From Kocuria sp. TGY1127_2 (lineage in GTDB: Bacteria > Actinomycetota > Actinomycetes > Actinomycetales > Micrococcaceae): a DNA stretch of 64,000 nucleotides. Under the pieces are notes generated by a model that saw only the letters and a list, made by a program, of their open reading frames with translations, was not told the DNA's origin and did no database searches. Where the stretch lies: NCBI RefSeq assembly GCF_013394385.1, contig NZ_AP022834.1:372001-436000 (forward strand), in the 5' to 3' direction. Position 1 is the stretch's first letter; the number at the start of each line of letters is the position of its first letter. Below, in pieces: positions 44,505-53,083 of this stretch. The position numbers and the translations under genes were made by a program.

Positions 44505-45632
44505 ATGGGTACCTATCTAGCCGCCATCTCCCAGCTCAATCGAACAATCTCGACGCGATCAATCAGTCCGGAAAATTTTGACGGCGCTCCCGGTGGCGGA
44601 GGTCGAGCCACGGAGGGTACCGGCGCTGCTGCCTCGAGGGATCTTGGTCAGGGATGGAAAGTTTCGCCCAGCATCGACATAGCTCCGGGGCACACCGTGG
44701 ATCTGGCGAGAATTTCTGAGCCCGGCTGCATAACGCACATCTGGCTCACAACGCACAGCGATCACTGGCGTACGTTGATCTTCCGGGCCTTCTGGGACGG
44801 CGCCATCGAGCCCGCGGTCGAGGTTCCCTACGGTGACTTCTTCTGCAACGGATGGGGAGAGTTTTCGCAGGTGAATTCCCTCCCCGTGACTTCCAATCCG
44901 CAGGGTGGATTCAACGCCTACTGGCCTATGCCTTTCAAAGAATCCGCCCGCCTCGCGCTCGAAAACACCTCCGAGGTCACCGTGACGGTCTATTACCAAG
45001 TGACCTACGAAATCGGTGGGGACTATTCGGAAGAAGCGTACTTCCACGCTCAGTGGCGGCGCAGCAATCCTCTGGCCGAGAAAACGACCCACACCATACT
45101 CGAGGGAGTGGAAGGCGCCGGTCACTACGCCGGTACCTACATCGCGTGGGGAAGCAATTCGAGTGGCTGGTGGGGCGAAGGCGAAATCAAGTTTTATCTC
45201 GACGGAGACCGTGATTTCCCCACCATCTGTGGCACCGGTACCGAAGACTATTTCGGTGGAGCGTGGAACTTCGACGTCCCGGGCCAGGGATATACCGCTT
45301 TTTCGACGCCGTACCTCGGAATGCCTCAGGTGATCCGTCCCGACGGGCTTTACGCGAGCCAACAGCGCTTCGGCATGTACCGGTGGCATATACAGGACCC
45401 GATCTATTTTCACCGGGACATCAGTGTGGACATTCAAGCTCTGGGATGGAGAAGCGGGTGGCGGTACCTGCCTCTGCACGACGACATATCCTCAACCGCC
45501 GTGTTCTACCTCGATCAACCGGTCACGGCTCGTGCCCAGCCACCCAGCTTTGACGACATGGAGGTACATCTGGGGTCAGCCCCAGTGCCTGACCTCGGCG
45601 CGACTCCGCCGCGACAACCGGGCCATGAGTAG
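44505..45632 (+). CDS. DUF2961 / GH172 glycoside hydrolase
   Basis: A 375-residue protein of the DUF2961 family, now glycoside hydrolase family 172. Characterised members hydrolyse D-arabinofuranosides of mycobacterial arabinan or interconvert difructose dianhydride I. The jelly-roll core motifs are present: ITHIWLTTHSDHWRTLIFRAFWDG, VPYGDFFCNGWGE and CGTGTEDYFGGAWNF, with acidic candidates for catalysis in WWGEGE and GTGTEDY. No signal peptide is visible, so the substrate is probably imported first. An in-frame TTG at 44421 coincides with the -35 box and the ATG at 44445 with the -10, so the ATG at 44505 is the best start. A sugar porter follows. Confidence 0.8.
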   Translation: MGTYLAAISQLNRTISTRSISPENFDGAPGGGGRATEGTGAAASRDLGQGWKVSPSIDIAPGHTVDLARISEPGCITHIWLTTHSDHWRTLIFRAFWDGAIEPAVEVPYGDFFCNGWGEFSQVNSLPVTSNPQGGFNAYWPMPFKESARLALENTSEVTVTVYYQVTYEIGGDYSEEAYFHAQWRRSNPLAEKTTHTILEGVEGAGHYAGTYIAWGSNSSGWWGEGEIKFYLDGDRDFPTICGTGTEDYFGGAWNFDVPGQGYTAFSTPYLGMPQVIRPDGLYASQQRFGMYRWHIQDPIYFHRDISVDIQALGWRSGWRYLPLHDDISSTAVFYLDQPVTARAQPPSFDDMEVHLGSAPVPDLGATPPRQPGHE

Positions 45633-45705
45633 GTCCTGACTAAGCCACGGCAGCGTCGCTGAGGCCCCATCCCACGTCCGATCTTCTCCACGTGTAAGGA
45701 CAGTT

Positions 45706-47151
45706 ATGTCAATCGATCAGGATCCTTCGTCTTCGCGGACTCTCCCACCGTTAACTCCTGGGCCATATCGCAAGAGGCTCGGCCTCATCTCCACGGTGGC
45801 CTGCTTCGGTGGCCTGCTTTACGGATACGACACAGGGGTGATCAACGGGGCCCTCCGGCCGATGTCAGCGGAGCTCGGGCTGACGTCGATCACGGAGGGA
45901 ATCGCCACCAGCGCATTGGTGTTCGCCGCCGCATTCGGAGCCTTCTTCGGCGGTCGGTTGGCCGATGCGAAGGGTCGTCGCATAGCGATCATCACCTTGT
46001 CCGTGCTCTTCTTTGCCGGGTCGGTTTTGGTGGTCGCAACGCCGAATCTCGCGTTACTGGTGCTCGGCAGGATCTTCCTCGGACTCGGTGTCGGTGGCGC
46101 GTCAACCGTGGTTCCGGTGTTCTTGGCCGAACTCGCTCCCTTTGAGATTCGAGGGTCGATTGCTGGGCGGAACGAGGTGGCCATTGTGATCGGTCAGCTT
46201 TCTGCTTTCGTGATCAACGCGATTTTGGGGAGCACGCTCGGCCATCTAGACGGCATATGGCGCCTGATGTTTGCCATTAGTGCCATACCTGCGGTCTGTC
46301 TATTCGTTGGCATGCTCCGTATGCCGGAATCCCCACGGTGGTTGGTTGAGAACGGTCGGAGAGACCAAGCCCTGGAGGTGCTCCGATCGGTTCGACCCGA
46401 AAGTCGGGCGGAAATTGAGCTGGAAGACGTTCAGACCACCGCACAGGACGAGAAACACCGGCGCACAGGTCTCGGTGCCATCCTCAAGAATAAATGGCTC
46501 TTCCGTATACTCTTGGTCGGTATCGGTGTGGCCATCATGCAAAGGATCACCGGTATCGACACGATCATGTTTTATGGGCAGATCGTGCTGATCCAATCCG
46601 GCTTCGGGGAAAACGCAGCATTGATCGCCAATATTGCACCGGGCATCGTTGCGGTGATCGGGGGATTCACCGCGCTTTACATGATGGATCGCGTGGATCG
46701 TCGAACCACTTTTACGCTTGGCATCTCTCTGACCACCGTGTTTCACCTCCTCATCGGGATTGCGTCGATGATCATTCCGGAAGGCAATGCCATCAAGCCG
46801 TGGATTCTGCTCGTGTTGATCGTGGGTTTTGTGGCCTCCATGCAGACCTTTCTCAATGTTGCTGTGTGGGTCTATCTCGCGGAGGTCTTCCCTCTTCATA
46901 TGCGAGGTGTCGCCAACGGCCTGGCTGTCTTCTGCGGCTGGATGAGTAACGGTGTTCTCTCGCTTACCTTCCCGTCGTTGATTGACAACCTCGGGATGTC
47001 CACGGTCTTCTTCTTGTTCTTCGGTGTAGGCGTCCTTGCACTCATCTTCGTTCGGACCCAGGTCCCGGAAACACGTGGCCGTTCGCTCGAAGTTCTCGAA
47101 GAAGGAGTGACCACGGGCGCCATCTACAAGGTTCCAGTGAAGCGTAAGTAA
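45706..47151 (+). CDS. MFS sugar porter, second of two in the island
   Basis: An SP-family symporter (481 aa, 12 TM) clearly different from the one at 39.7 kb. It has LLYGYDTGVINGAL in TM1, the ADAKGRR loop, PESPRWLVENGRR in the central loop, MQRITGIDTIMFYG in TM7 and PETRGRSLEVLE at the C-terminus. It lies 73 bases after the GH172 gene in the same direction, so it is probably in the same transcript and imports the glycoside or the sugar that the enzyme acts on. Confidence 0.9.
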   Translation: MSIDQDPSSSRTLPPLTPGPYRKRLGLISTVACFGGLLYGYDTGVINGALRPMSAELGLTSITEGIATSALVFAAAFGAFFGGRLADAKGRRIAIITLSVLFFAGSVLVVATPNLALLVLGRIFLGLGVGGASTVVPVFLAELAPFEIRGSIAGRNEVAIVIGQLSAFVINAILGSTLGHLDGIWRLMFAISAIPAVCLFVGMLRMPESPRWLVENGRRDQALEVLRSVRPESRAEIELEDVQTTAQDEKHRRTGLGAILKNKWLFRILLVGIGVAIMQRITGIDTIMFYGQIVLIQSGFGENAALIANIAPGIVAVIGGFTALYMMDRVDRRTTFTLGISLTTVFHLLIGIASMIIPEGNAIKPWILLVLIVGFVASMQTFLNVAVWVYLAEVFPLHMRGVANGLAVFCGWMSNGVLSLTFPSLIDNLGMSTVFFLFFGVGVLALIFVRTQVPETRGRSLEVLEEGVTTGAIYKVPVKRK

Positions 47152-47538
47152 GTGGAATGGACCTTCTCGAACACCGGGCAATGCCCCCCCCCCCCTAGGC
47201 CCAGGCCTAGGTTGAAAGCATCGGACGGAAGATCATCCGGCGCGATGATGGGACTCACCGTACCCAATCTCGTCCTCCGACGCCCACAGCGTCGATCTGT
47301 TGCCTCAAGGGAGCCCACAAAAAGAATGTCGGCACCTTGTCCGATGAAAACCATCGGTCAGATCCTGAATGAAAGCTAAACGTCCAAAGACTTCAGAAAC
47401 ACAACACGGGTATTCTTCAGGGGTTATCCGCGAGAGTGCAGCTCTCAGGGGGGGGGCATGCGCAGGTTCCGTCCGCTCGGTCAGGTCTGGCGCAAGCCTG
47501 GAGCGTGAACTCCTGAAAACCCAAAGCGCACCCGGGAC
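47152..47538. other. Gene-free boundary with C12 and G9 tracts
   Basis: No credible gene is visible in these 387 bases between the second sugar porter and paaR. It holds a run of 12 C (47184-47195) followed directly by the inverted repeat CCTAGGCC-CA-GGCCTAGG (47194-47211), and a run of 9 G (47448-47456). It is the right edge of the sugar island. Confidence 0.6.
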
Positions 47539-48180
47539 CTACGACCGCAGACCGTCCAGAACCATCTTGACTGCGGTCTCGGCGAGCATATCCACGGTTC
47601 CTTCGCCTTCCGGCTGGTACCAGTCCACGATCGAATTGATCATTCCGAGCATTAGCCGTGGAGCCGACTTGCCGGAGATGTCCTCGCGGAGGTCGCCCTC
47701 TTCCTGTGCCTGGCGGACCAGGTTCTCCACGGTACGGGTGATCTTTCGACGTCGTTCCAGAGCGGCAGTCTCCACGGGTGAGTTGCCGCGAAGGCGCAAG
47801 AGCAAGGTCACATACGGCATCTGATCGACGAGCACGCGGATCGATCCCCGGATCACGCCTTCGAGCTTGTCGATGCCGCGAGCGTCGGTCGCCTGGACGT
47901 CCTCCATCGCCTTCTCAAGCGAGTCGAGGGCTCTCAGCAAGGCCTCCTCGAGGATCTCTTCCTTGGAATTCACATGGTGGTAGATCGCCGACTTCGAGAT
48001 CCCCAGGTTTTCGGAGAGGGTGCCCATGGACGTCGTGTCGTACCCGTATTTGTTGAAGACCTGAACACAGACCGAGATGAGCTTCTCACGGTCGTAACCG
48101 GGCCGTCCTCGTCGTGCGCCGTTGCTCGGTGCAGCGGACGCGCCGGTTTCCTGGTCTTTCGTGGCGGGCACAGTGGGCAT
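47539..48180 (-). CDS. paaR: TetR family repressor, probable PaaR
   Basis: A 213-residue TetR regulator. The HTH is TTSMGTLSENLGISKSAIYHHVNSKEEIL. The C-terminal ligand domain includes the segment SAPRLMLGMINSIVDWYQPEGEG that is also found as a decayed copy at 38960-39041. In other actinobacteria the TetR gene in this position represses paa genes and is relieved by phenylacetyl-CoA; I infer the same here. The operator GACCGAACGTTCGGT occurs at four paa promoters in the window but not at its own start. About 250 bases without a recognisable gene separate it from the paaK stop. Confidence 0.88.
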   Translation of the reverse strand: MPTVPATKDQETGASAAPSNGARRGRPGYDREKLISVCVQVFNKYGYDTTSMGTLSENLGISKSAIYHHVNSKEEILEEALLRALDSLEKAMEDVQATDARGIDKLEGVIRGSIRVLVDQMPYVTLLLRLRGNSPVETAALERRRKITRTVENLVRQAQEEGDLREDISGKSAPRLMLGMINSIVDWYQPEGEGTVDMLAETAVKMVLDGLRS

Positions 48181-48434
48181 AGATTTCTCGGCTTTCTGCA
48201 GGGTCCATCACGAGATTACCCGACGACGAGGCGGGCCCGACGCTACCGCCTCGCCGCCCCGTGCGGAGGGTCCTCCGGCATAAGTGGGTCGTACCGTCTC
48301 AGTGCGGACGTCTCTGAAGGAGCAACCCGTCCCGAAGCTCGGTCAGCCCTCTTCGAGGGAACACAAACCGGATCAACCCGGCCCTGGACGGACCTGCACG
48401 AACAGAGCCCGGAAGATCCGGCAACCCGGCCCGG

Positions 48435-49781
48435 TTACTTGTTCCGGTGGTCGTAGACCCTACGGATCTTCCCGGACGACCGTGCCAACGTGCCCGGTTC
48501 GGCGATGTCGATCAGCGCCGTCGAACCGATCTTGGTCTTGATTTCGGACAACAGTGTTTTGCCGTCCTCGACCGCCTCTTCATGAGTGACGTCCTCACGG
48601 CGTTCGATGTGGACCGTCATCTGATCCATGCGATTCGGACGGCTGATTTCGAGTGTGAAATGAGGTGCGAGCGCGGGGAGGTTGAGCGCGAGCTCCTCGA
48701 TCTGCGTCGGGAAGAGGTTCACGCCACGCAGAATGATCATGTCATCCGAGCGGCCCGTAATTCGTCCCATGCGCCGGTGCCCCGGACGGTCGGTGCCGGG
48801 CAGCAACCGGGTGAGGTCGTGGGTTCGGTAGCGAATGATCGGAAGGGCCTGTTTGGTCAGCGCGGTGAAGACCAGCTCGCCGGGCTCTCCCAATTCGCAA
48901 ACGCGGTCGTCGAAGGGATCGATGATCTCGGGACGGAAATGGTCTTCCCAGATGTGGGAGCCGTCCCGTGTCACGGCCGATTCCCCAGCAACTCCGGGTC
49001 CCATGACTTCGGAGAGACCATAGATGTCGCACGCGGTGATGTCGAAGGTGCGCTCGATCTCGCGGCGCATCTCGTCCGTCCACGGCTCGGCGCCGAGGAC
49101 AGCCCGCTTGAGCGAGGTATCGCGGGGATCGATCCCGGCCTTGCGAAACCCGTCAGCGATTGCCAGAAGGTATGTGGGAGTCGCGAGAATCGCGTCCGGC
49201 TCGAAGTCGCGGATGAGCTGAACTTGTTTCTCGGTCTGACCGCCAGACATCGGGATCACTGCGCAACCGAGCTTCTCTCCGCCGTAGTGTGCCCCGAGGC
49301 CGCCGGTGAACAAACCGTAACCGTATGCGTTGTGGATTTTCTGGCCGGGTTGGACGCCCGAGAACCGGAAGCATCGAGCGACCAGGCCGGCCCATGTGTC
49401 GAGGTCGTCTTGGGTGTATCCGACGACGGTTGGCAGGCCCGTCGTGCCGGACGAAGCGTGGATGCGGCGAATGTCGCTCATCGGTACGGCGAAGGACTCG
49501 AAGGGGTAGGCCTTTCGCAGGAATTCCTTGTCCGTGTATGGAAACTTGCTGAGATCTCCGAGTTCTTTGAAATCGTCGGGATGCACGCCGTGCTCGTCGT
49601 AGAGATCCCGGTAGGCCGGGACGTTCTCGTAGGCATGGTGCAGTGTCCACCTGAGGCGTTCGAATTGCAGAGACTCGATTTCGTCCCGGCTCATCAATTC
49701 TTCGGGGTCAGGCTGTGAGGGGTCCGCCGAAGCTGTGGGGGAATAAGGGTTCTCGATGGAATAAGTAGTCAAGGGGTTCAC
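48435..49781 (-). CDS. paaK: Phenylacetate-CoA ligase
   Basis: Activates phenylacetate to phenylacetyl-CoA with ATP and CoA, the entry step of the pathway. The adenylation P-loop is ASSGTTGLPTVVGYT, the substrate/AMP region is DIYGLSEVMGPGVA and RTHDLTR, and the hinge is GRITGRSDDMIILRGVNLFP. Length (448 aa) is normal. It starts with a GTG at 49781 that overlaps the paaI stop (GTGA), so the two are translated together. Confidence 0.95.
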   Translation of the reverse strand: MNPLTTYSIENPYSPTASADPSQPDPEELMSRDEIESLQFERLRWTLHHAYENVPAYRDLYDEHGVHPDDFKELGDLSKFPYTDKEFLRKAYPFESFAVPMSDIRRIHASSGTTGLPTVVGYTQDDLDTWAGLVARCFRFSGVQPGQKIHNAYGYGLFTGGLGAHYGGEKLGCAVIPMSGGQTEKQVQLIRDFEPDAILATPTYLLAIADGFRKAGIDPRDTSLKRAVLGAEPWTDEMRREIERTFDITACDIYGLSEVMGPGVAGESAVTRDGSHIWEDHFRPEIIDPFDDRVCELGEPGELVFTALTKQALPIIRYRTHDLTRLLPGTDRPGHRRMGRITGRSDDMIILRGVNLFPTQIEELALNLPALAPHFTLEISRPNRMDQMTVHIERREDVTHEEAVEDGKTLLSEIKTKIGSTALIDIAEPGTLARSSGKIRRVYDHRNK

Positions 49782-50185
49782 GCTTTCTGACGTTGGGGGA
49801 TGGTCCGGCTGCGTCCGCGGAAATGGGCGATGACTTCGTCGTCAGCCGTGACCGTGACGTCGTAGAGACCGCTACGACCGGTGCGGGCTATCTCTATGGC
49901 TTCTGCAGTCATGACCTGGCCTGGCCGGCCGGACTTGACGAAGTCGATTTGGGCCCCTTGGGCAACGGTAATGGTGCTTCCATCGCCGGCGGGGTCATTG
50001 CAGGCCATGGCGAAACAAGTGTCCGCCAGAGAAAACACCATGCCGCCGTGGGCGATCCCAAATCCATTGAGCATCTCCTCCCGCAGCGTCATGCTGATGA
50101 CCGCGTGACCGTACTCCGAGCGGTGCACCTGGATGCCCAACCACTCCGAGGTCCGATCGTTGGCCAGCATCGGATGATCTGGCAT
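49778..50185 (-). CDS. paaI: Hydroxyphenylacetyl-CoA thioesterase PaaI
   Basis: A hotdog thioesterase (135 aa) that frees CoA from hydroxyphenylacetyl-CoA dead-end products. The catalytic region is NGFGIAHGGMVFSLADTCFAMACN, with the conserved Asp in LAD. It heads the minus-strand paaI-paaK operon and is divergent from paaABCDE across two PaaR operator copies. This is the second hotdog thioesterase of the locus; the other (36213) is longer and less typical. Confidence 0.92.
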   Translation of the reverse strand: MPDHPMLANDRTSEWLGIQVHRSEYGHAVISMTLREEMLNGFGIAHGGMVFSLADTCFAMACNDPAGDGSTITVAQGAQIDFVKSGRPGQVMTAEAIEIARTGRSGLYDVTVTADDEVIAHFRGRSRTIPQRQKA

Positions 50186-50206
50186 GTTGTTCTCCTCACA
50201 TTATAT

Positions 50207-50221
50207 GACCGAATGTTCAGT
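50207..50221. promoter_or_regulatory. PaaR operator in the paaI promoter
   Basis: GACCGAATGTTCAGT lies 21 bases upstream of the paaI start on the other strand and matches the 36762 copy at 11 to 12 of 15 positions. Confidence 0.7.
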
Positions 50222-50295
50222 AGGGAATCGTTAAATTGACAGTGTGTCAACCGGGGCGATCGTGTGTTGACGACCACATCGCATGCCTATATCCT

Positions 50296-50310
50296 GAACG
50301 AACGTTCGGT
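50296..50310. promoter_or_regulatory. PaaR operator in the paaA promoter
   Basis: GAACGAACGTTCGGT, containing the perfect palindrome CGAACGTTCG, lies 21 bases before the paaA ATG. It is 90 bases from the paaI copy, so each divergent operon has its own site. Confidence 0.75.
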
Positions 50311-50331
50311 TATTATTTATTGGAGGACGTC

Positions 50332-51354
50332 ATGACCCACATCGACGACGCCGTCGCCCCTGAGCAGGAACGCTTCGACGCGCTCATCGCGGACGACTCC
50401 CGCATCGAGCCGAGGGACTGGATGCCCGAGGCATACCGAAAGACTTTGACCCGTCAGGTCTCGCAGCACGCGCATTCCGAGATCATTGGAATGCAGCCGG
50501 AAGCCAATTGGATTACGCGTGCCCCGAGCCTCAAGCGCAAGTCAATTCTCATGGCCAAGGTCCAAGACGAGGCCGGCCACGGCCTGTATTTGTACTCAGC
50601 CGCCGAGACCCTGGGGACGCCGAGGCAGGTCCTCAATGACCAGTTACTCTCTGGCCGGGCCAAGTATTCGTCGATCTTCAACTACCCGGCACGGACCTGG
50701 GCCGACATGGGTGCCATCGGTTGGCTCGTGGACGGCGCCGCAATATGCAACCAGGTTCCGCTGTGCCGCGCCTCGTACGGCCCGTATGGGCGCGCGATGG
50801 TTCGCATCTGCAAGGAGGAATCTTTCCATCAGCGGCAGGGCTGGGAGATTCTCTACGAACTGTCCCACGGAACAAAAGCGCAGAAGAAGATGGCACAGGA
50901 CGCGGTCGACCGTTTCTACGGCCCGGCCCTGCAGATGTTCGGGCCTCCGGATGACGAATCTCCCAACTCGCAGCAGTCCATGGCGTGGAATATCAAGCGC
51001 TTCACCAACGATGAGCTGCGTCAGCGCTTCGTCGACATGATGGTGCCTCAAGCCGAGGCTTTGGGTCTGACGCTGCCCGATCCTGACCTGCGGTGGAACG
51101 AAGAGCGAGGGCACTATGACTACGGAGAGCTCGACTGGGACGAGTTCATGTCCGTGATCAAGGGCAACGGGCCGTGCAACGTGCAGCGAATGAAGCGACG
51201 TCGCGAAGCCCACGAGAACGGCGCATGGGTCCGCGAAGCGGCGGCCGCCTACGCCGAACGTCAGGCCGCCCGTGCGGCGGAAGCCGCGCACGAGGATGCC
51301 GACTCCGCCTCGACACCACAGCAACGTCCCGCTGCCCAGCTGATTGGAGCCTGA
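50332..51354 (+). CDS. paaA: Phenylacetyl-CoA epoxidase subunit PaaA (catalytic)
   Basis: The di-iron catalytic subunit (340 aa) of the 1,2-phenylacetyl-CoA epoxidase. Metal-ligand helices are visible in [29 protein letters not shown] and their neighbours, the EX2H-type pairs of bacterial multicomponent monooxygenases. It forms the active complex with PaaC and PaaB. The ATG at 50332 follows GGAGG. It is the first gene of paaABCDE, downstream of a PaaR operator. Confidence 0.95.
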   Translation: MTHIDDAVAPEQERFDALIADDSRIEPRDWMPEAYRKTLTRQVSQHAHSEIIGMQPEANWITRAPSLKRKSILMAKVQDEAGHGLYLYSAAETLGTPRQVLNDQLLSGRAKYSSIFNYPARTWADMGAIGWLVDGAAICNQVPLCRASYGPYGRAMVRICKEESFHQRQGWEILYELSHGTKAQKKMAQDAVDRFYGPALQMFGPPDDESPNSQQSMAWNIKRFTNDELRQRFVDMMVPQAEALGLTLPDPDLRWNEERGHYDYGELDWDEFMSVIKGNGPCNVQRMKRRREAHENGAWVREAAAAYAERQAARAAEAAHEDADSASTPQQRPAAQLIGA

Positions 51355-51356
51355 GC

Positions 51357-51665
51357 ATGAGTGAGCAAAGCCAAGAAAACCAGCAATCGGCCTGGCCGCT
51401 CTGGGAAGTGTTCGTCCGGTCCTCCCGAGGGCTTTCCCACGTTCACGCGGGCTCGTTGCATGCCCCCGATGCAACCATGGCGGTCCGGAACGCGCGTGAC
51501 CTCTACACACGACGGAATGAGGGAACGAGCGTGTGGGTTGTCGAAGCCGAGGCAATCACGGCTTCGGATCCCGATTCCAAGGGCGGCTATTTCGAGTCGG
51601 CCCAAGGCAAGGCATATCGACACGCTACGTATTACACCAAGTCCGAAGGGGTGAAGCACCTGTGA
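51357..51665 (+). CDS. paaB: Phenylacetyl-CoA epoxidase subunit PaaB
   Basis: A small bridging subunit (102 aa) of the epoxidase. The family sequence WPLWEVFVRSSRGLSHVHAGSLHAPD and AVRNARDLYTRRNEGTSVWVV is well conserved. It starts 2 bases after the paaA stop, and its own stop overlaps the start of paaC. Confidence 0.95.
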   Translation: MSEQSQENQQSAWPLWEVFVRSSRGLSHVHAGSLHAPDATMAVRNARDLYTRRNEGTSVWVVEAEAITASDPDSKGGYFESAQGKAYRHATYYTKSEGVKHL

Positions 51666-52498
51666 GCACCTTCGCATCGCACGAATCGGCCACCAAGATC
51701 AGTGCCGGCGAGTCCATCAGCACCGAGTCGATCGCCGATTCCGGAGCCCAAGCTGCCGAGCCTGTCGCACAGTATGCGTTGCGGTTGGGCGACGACGCTC
51801 TGATCCTGTCCCAGCGCCTCGGCTGGTGGATCGCTCGGGCTCCCGAACTCGAGGAGGACATCGCGCTGTCCAACATCGCCTTGGACCTGATCGGGCACGC
51901 GCGCTTCCTGCTGACGTACGCGGGCACGGCGTGGGACAAGAGCGAGGACGATCTCGCGTATTTTCGAAGTGAAGAGGAATTCCGCTCGTGCCGACTAGTC
52001 GAACAGGAGAACGGCGACTTCGGGCAGACCATAGCGCGTCAACTCATCTTCTCGATCTATCAGTACGAGTTGTATTCCGCTCTTCAGGACTCATCCGATG
52101 CGACCTTGGCGGCGATCGCGGACAAAGCGGTCAAGGAGGTCGAGTACCACGTGGATCACGCATCGCAGTGGGTTCTGCGCTTGGGTCTCGGCACTGAAGA
52201 ATCCCGACGTCGTATAGCCGCCGGATTCGAATACCTGTGGCCGTACGTTGACGAGTTGTTCACCGACGACGAGCTGATCGATCAGCTCGAAGGCGTGGCC
52301 GTGCGGCCCTCTTCGATCAAGGAGGCCTCCATGAAGGCCATCGAGGGGATCCTGGCCGAGGCCGAGCTGGAGGCACCAAAAGTCTCCCAGGCCCGGTTGC
52401 CCCGTGAGTTGCGCGATGGTTCCTATTCGGAACATCGGGGGTTCATCCTTGCCGAGATGCAGTCCCTGGCCCGCCAGCACCCCGGGGCAAGATGGTGA
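51662..52498 (+). CDS. paaC: Phenylacetyl-CoA epoxidase subunit PaaC (structural)
   Basis: The structural partner of PaaA (278 aa), with a ferritin-like four-helix fold but incomplete metal ligands in the family. Diagnostic sequence: LSQRLGWWIARAPELEEDIALSNIALDLIGHARFLL. The GTG at 51662 overlaps the paaB stop (GTGA). It extends about 30 residues further at the N-terminus than many homologues (SAGESISTESIADSG). Confidence 0.93.
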   Translation: MSTFASHESATKISAGESISTESIADSGAQAAEPVAQYALRLGDDALILSQRLGWWIARAPELEEDIALSNIALDLIGHARFLLTYAGTAWDKSEDDLAYFRSEEEFRSCRLVEQENGDFGQTIARQLIFSIYQYELYSALQDSSDATLAAIADKAVKEVEYHVDHASQWVLRLGLGTEESRRRIAAGFEYLWPYVDELFTDDELIDQLEGVAVRPSSIKEASMKAIEGILAEAELEAPKVSQARLPRELRDGSYSEHRGFILAEMQSLARQHPGARW

Positions 52499-53082
52499 TT
52501 GCAATGTCTCCGATCATTCATACGGCGCCGGACAAGGAATCCGCCGGGTTGGCTCGGGCTCTTCCTCTAGGTCCTTCACGGCGCCCCTCTGGCGACGTGG
52601 ACGCTACGTTGTGGGACCTCGCGGCAACCGTCTGTGACCCGGAAATCCCCGTTCTGACGCTCGCCGACCTGGGCGTGCTCCGAGATGCTTACGTAGAGGA
52701 CGGGCAGGCCATCGTGGTTATCACTCCCACGTATTCCGGGTGTCCGGCCATGGAAACAATGGCCGATGACCTCGTGGCAACCATTTCTGCGGCAGGATAC
52801 TCCGAGGTCCGAATCGAAAAAGTCCTGCGACCGGCGTGGACGACCGACTGGATGAGCGATGAAGGCAAAGCAAAGCTGTCCGAATACGGAATCGCTCCAC
52901 CAACGGGAAATAGCGCTCCCGGTCACAACAGCGGGCCGGTACGCCTGACCCTCTCGGTCAAGTGCCCGCATTGCGGCTCGCTCAAGACCCGAGAGATGAC
53001 ACGCTTCGGCTCCACCTCGTGCAAGGCCCTTTGGGTGTGCAACGAATGTTTGGAGCCTTTCGACTACTTCAAGGTTCACTGA
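52492..53082 (+). CDS. paaD: Phenylacetate degradation protein PaaD
   Basis: A DUF59/MIP18-type iron-sulfur assembly-like protein (196 aa) thought to mature the epoxidase or its reductase. The N-terminal half has VCDPEIPVLTLADLGVL and TPTYSGCPAMETM. The C-terminal half has a four-cysteine zinc-ribbon-like set, CPHCGS and CNECL. Starts at 52492, 52495 and 52504 are possible; the first two overlap the paaC stop. Confidence 0.92.
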   Translation: MVIAMSPIIHTAPDKESAGLARALPLGPSRRPSGDVDATLWDLAATVCDPEIPVLTLADLGVLRDAYVEDGQAIVVITPTYSGCPAMETMADDLVATISAAGYSEVRIEKVLRPAWTTDWMSDEGKAKLSEYGIAPPTGNSAPGHNSGPVRLTLSVKCPHCGSLKTREMTRFGSTSCKALWVCNECLEPFDYFKVH

Positions 53083-53083
53083 C

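Noticed and set aside
38960-47683. Target-site duplication of a transposable element
   Set aside because: The flanking copies differ at many, mostly synonymous, positions and no transposase or integrase gene lies between them.
48181-48434. Possible small gene between paaR and paaK
   Set aside because: No frame has a convincing start or recognisable protein.
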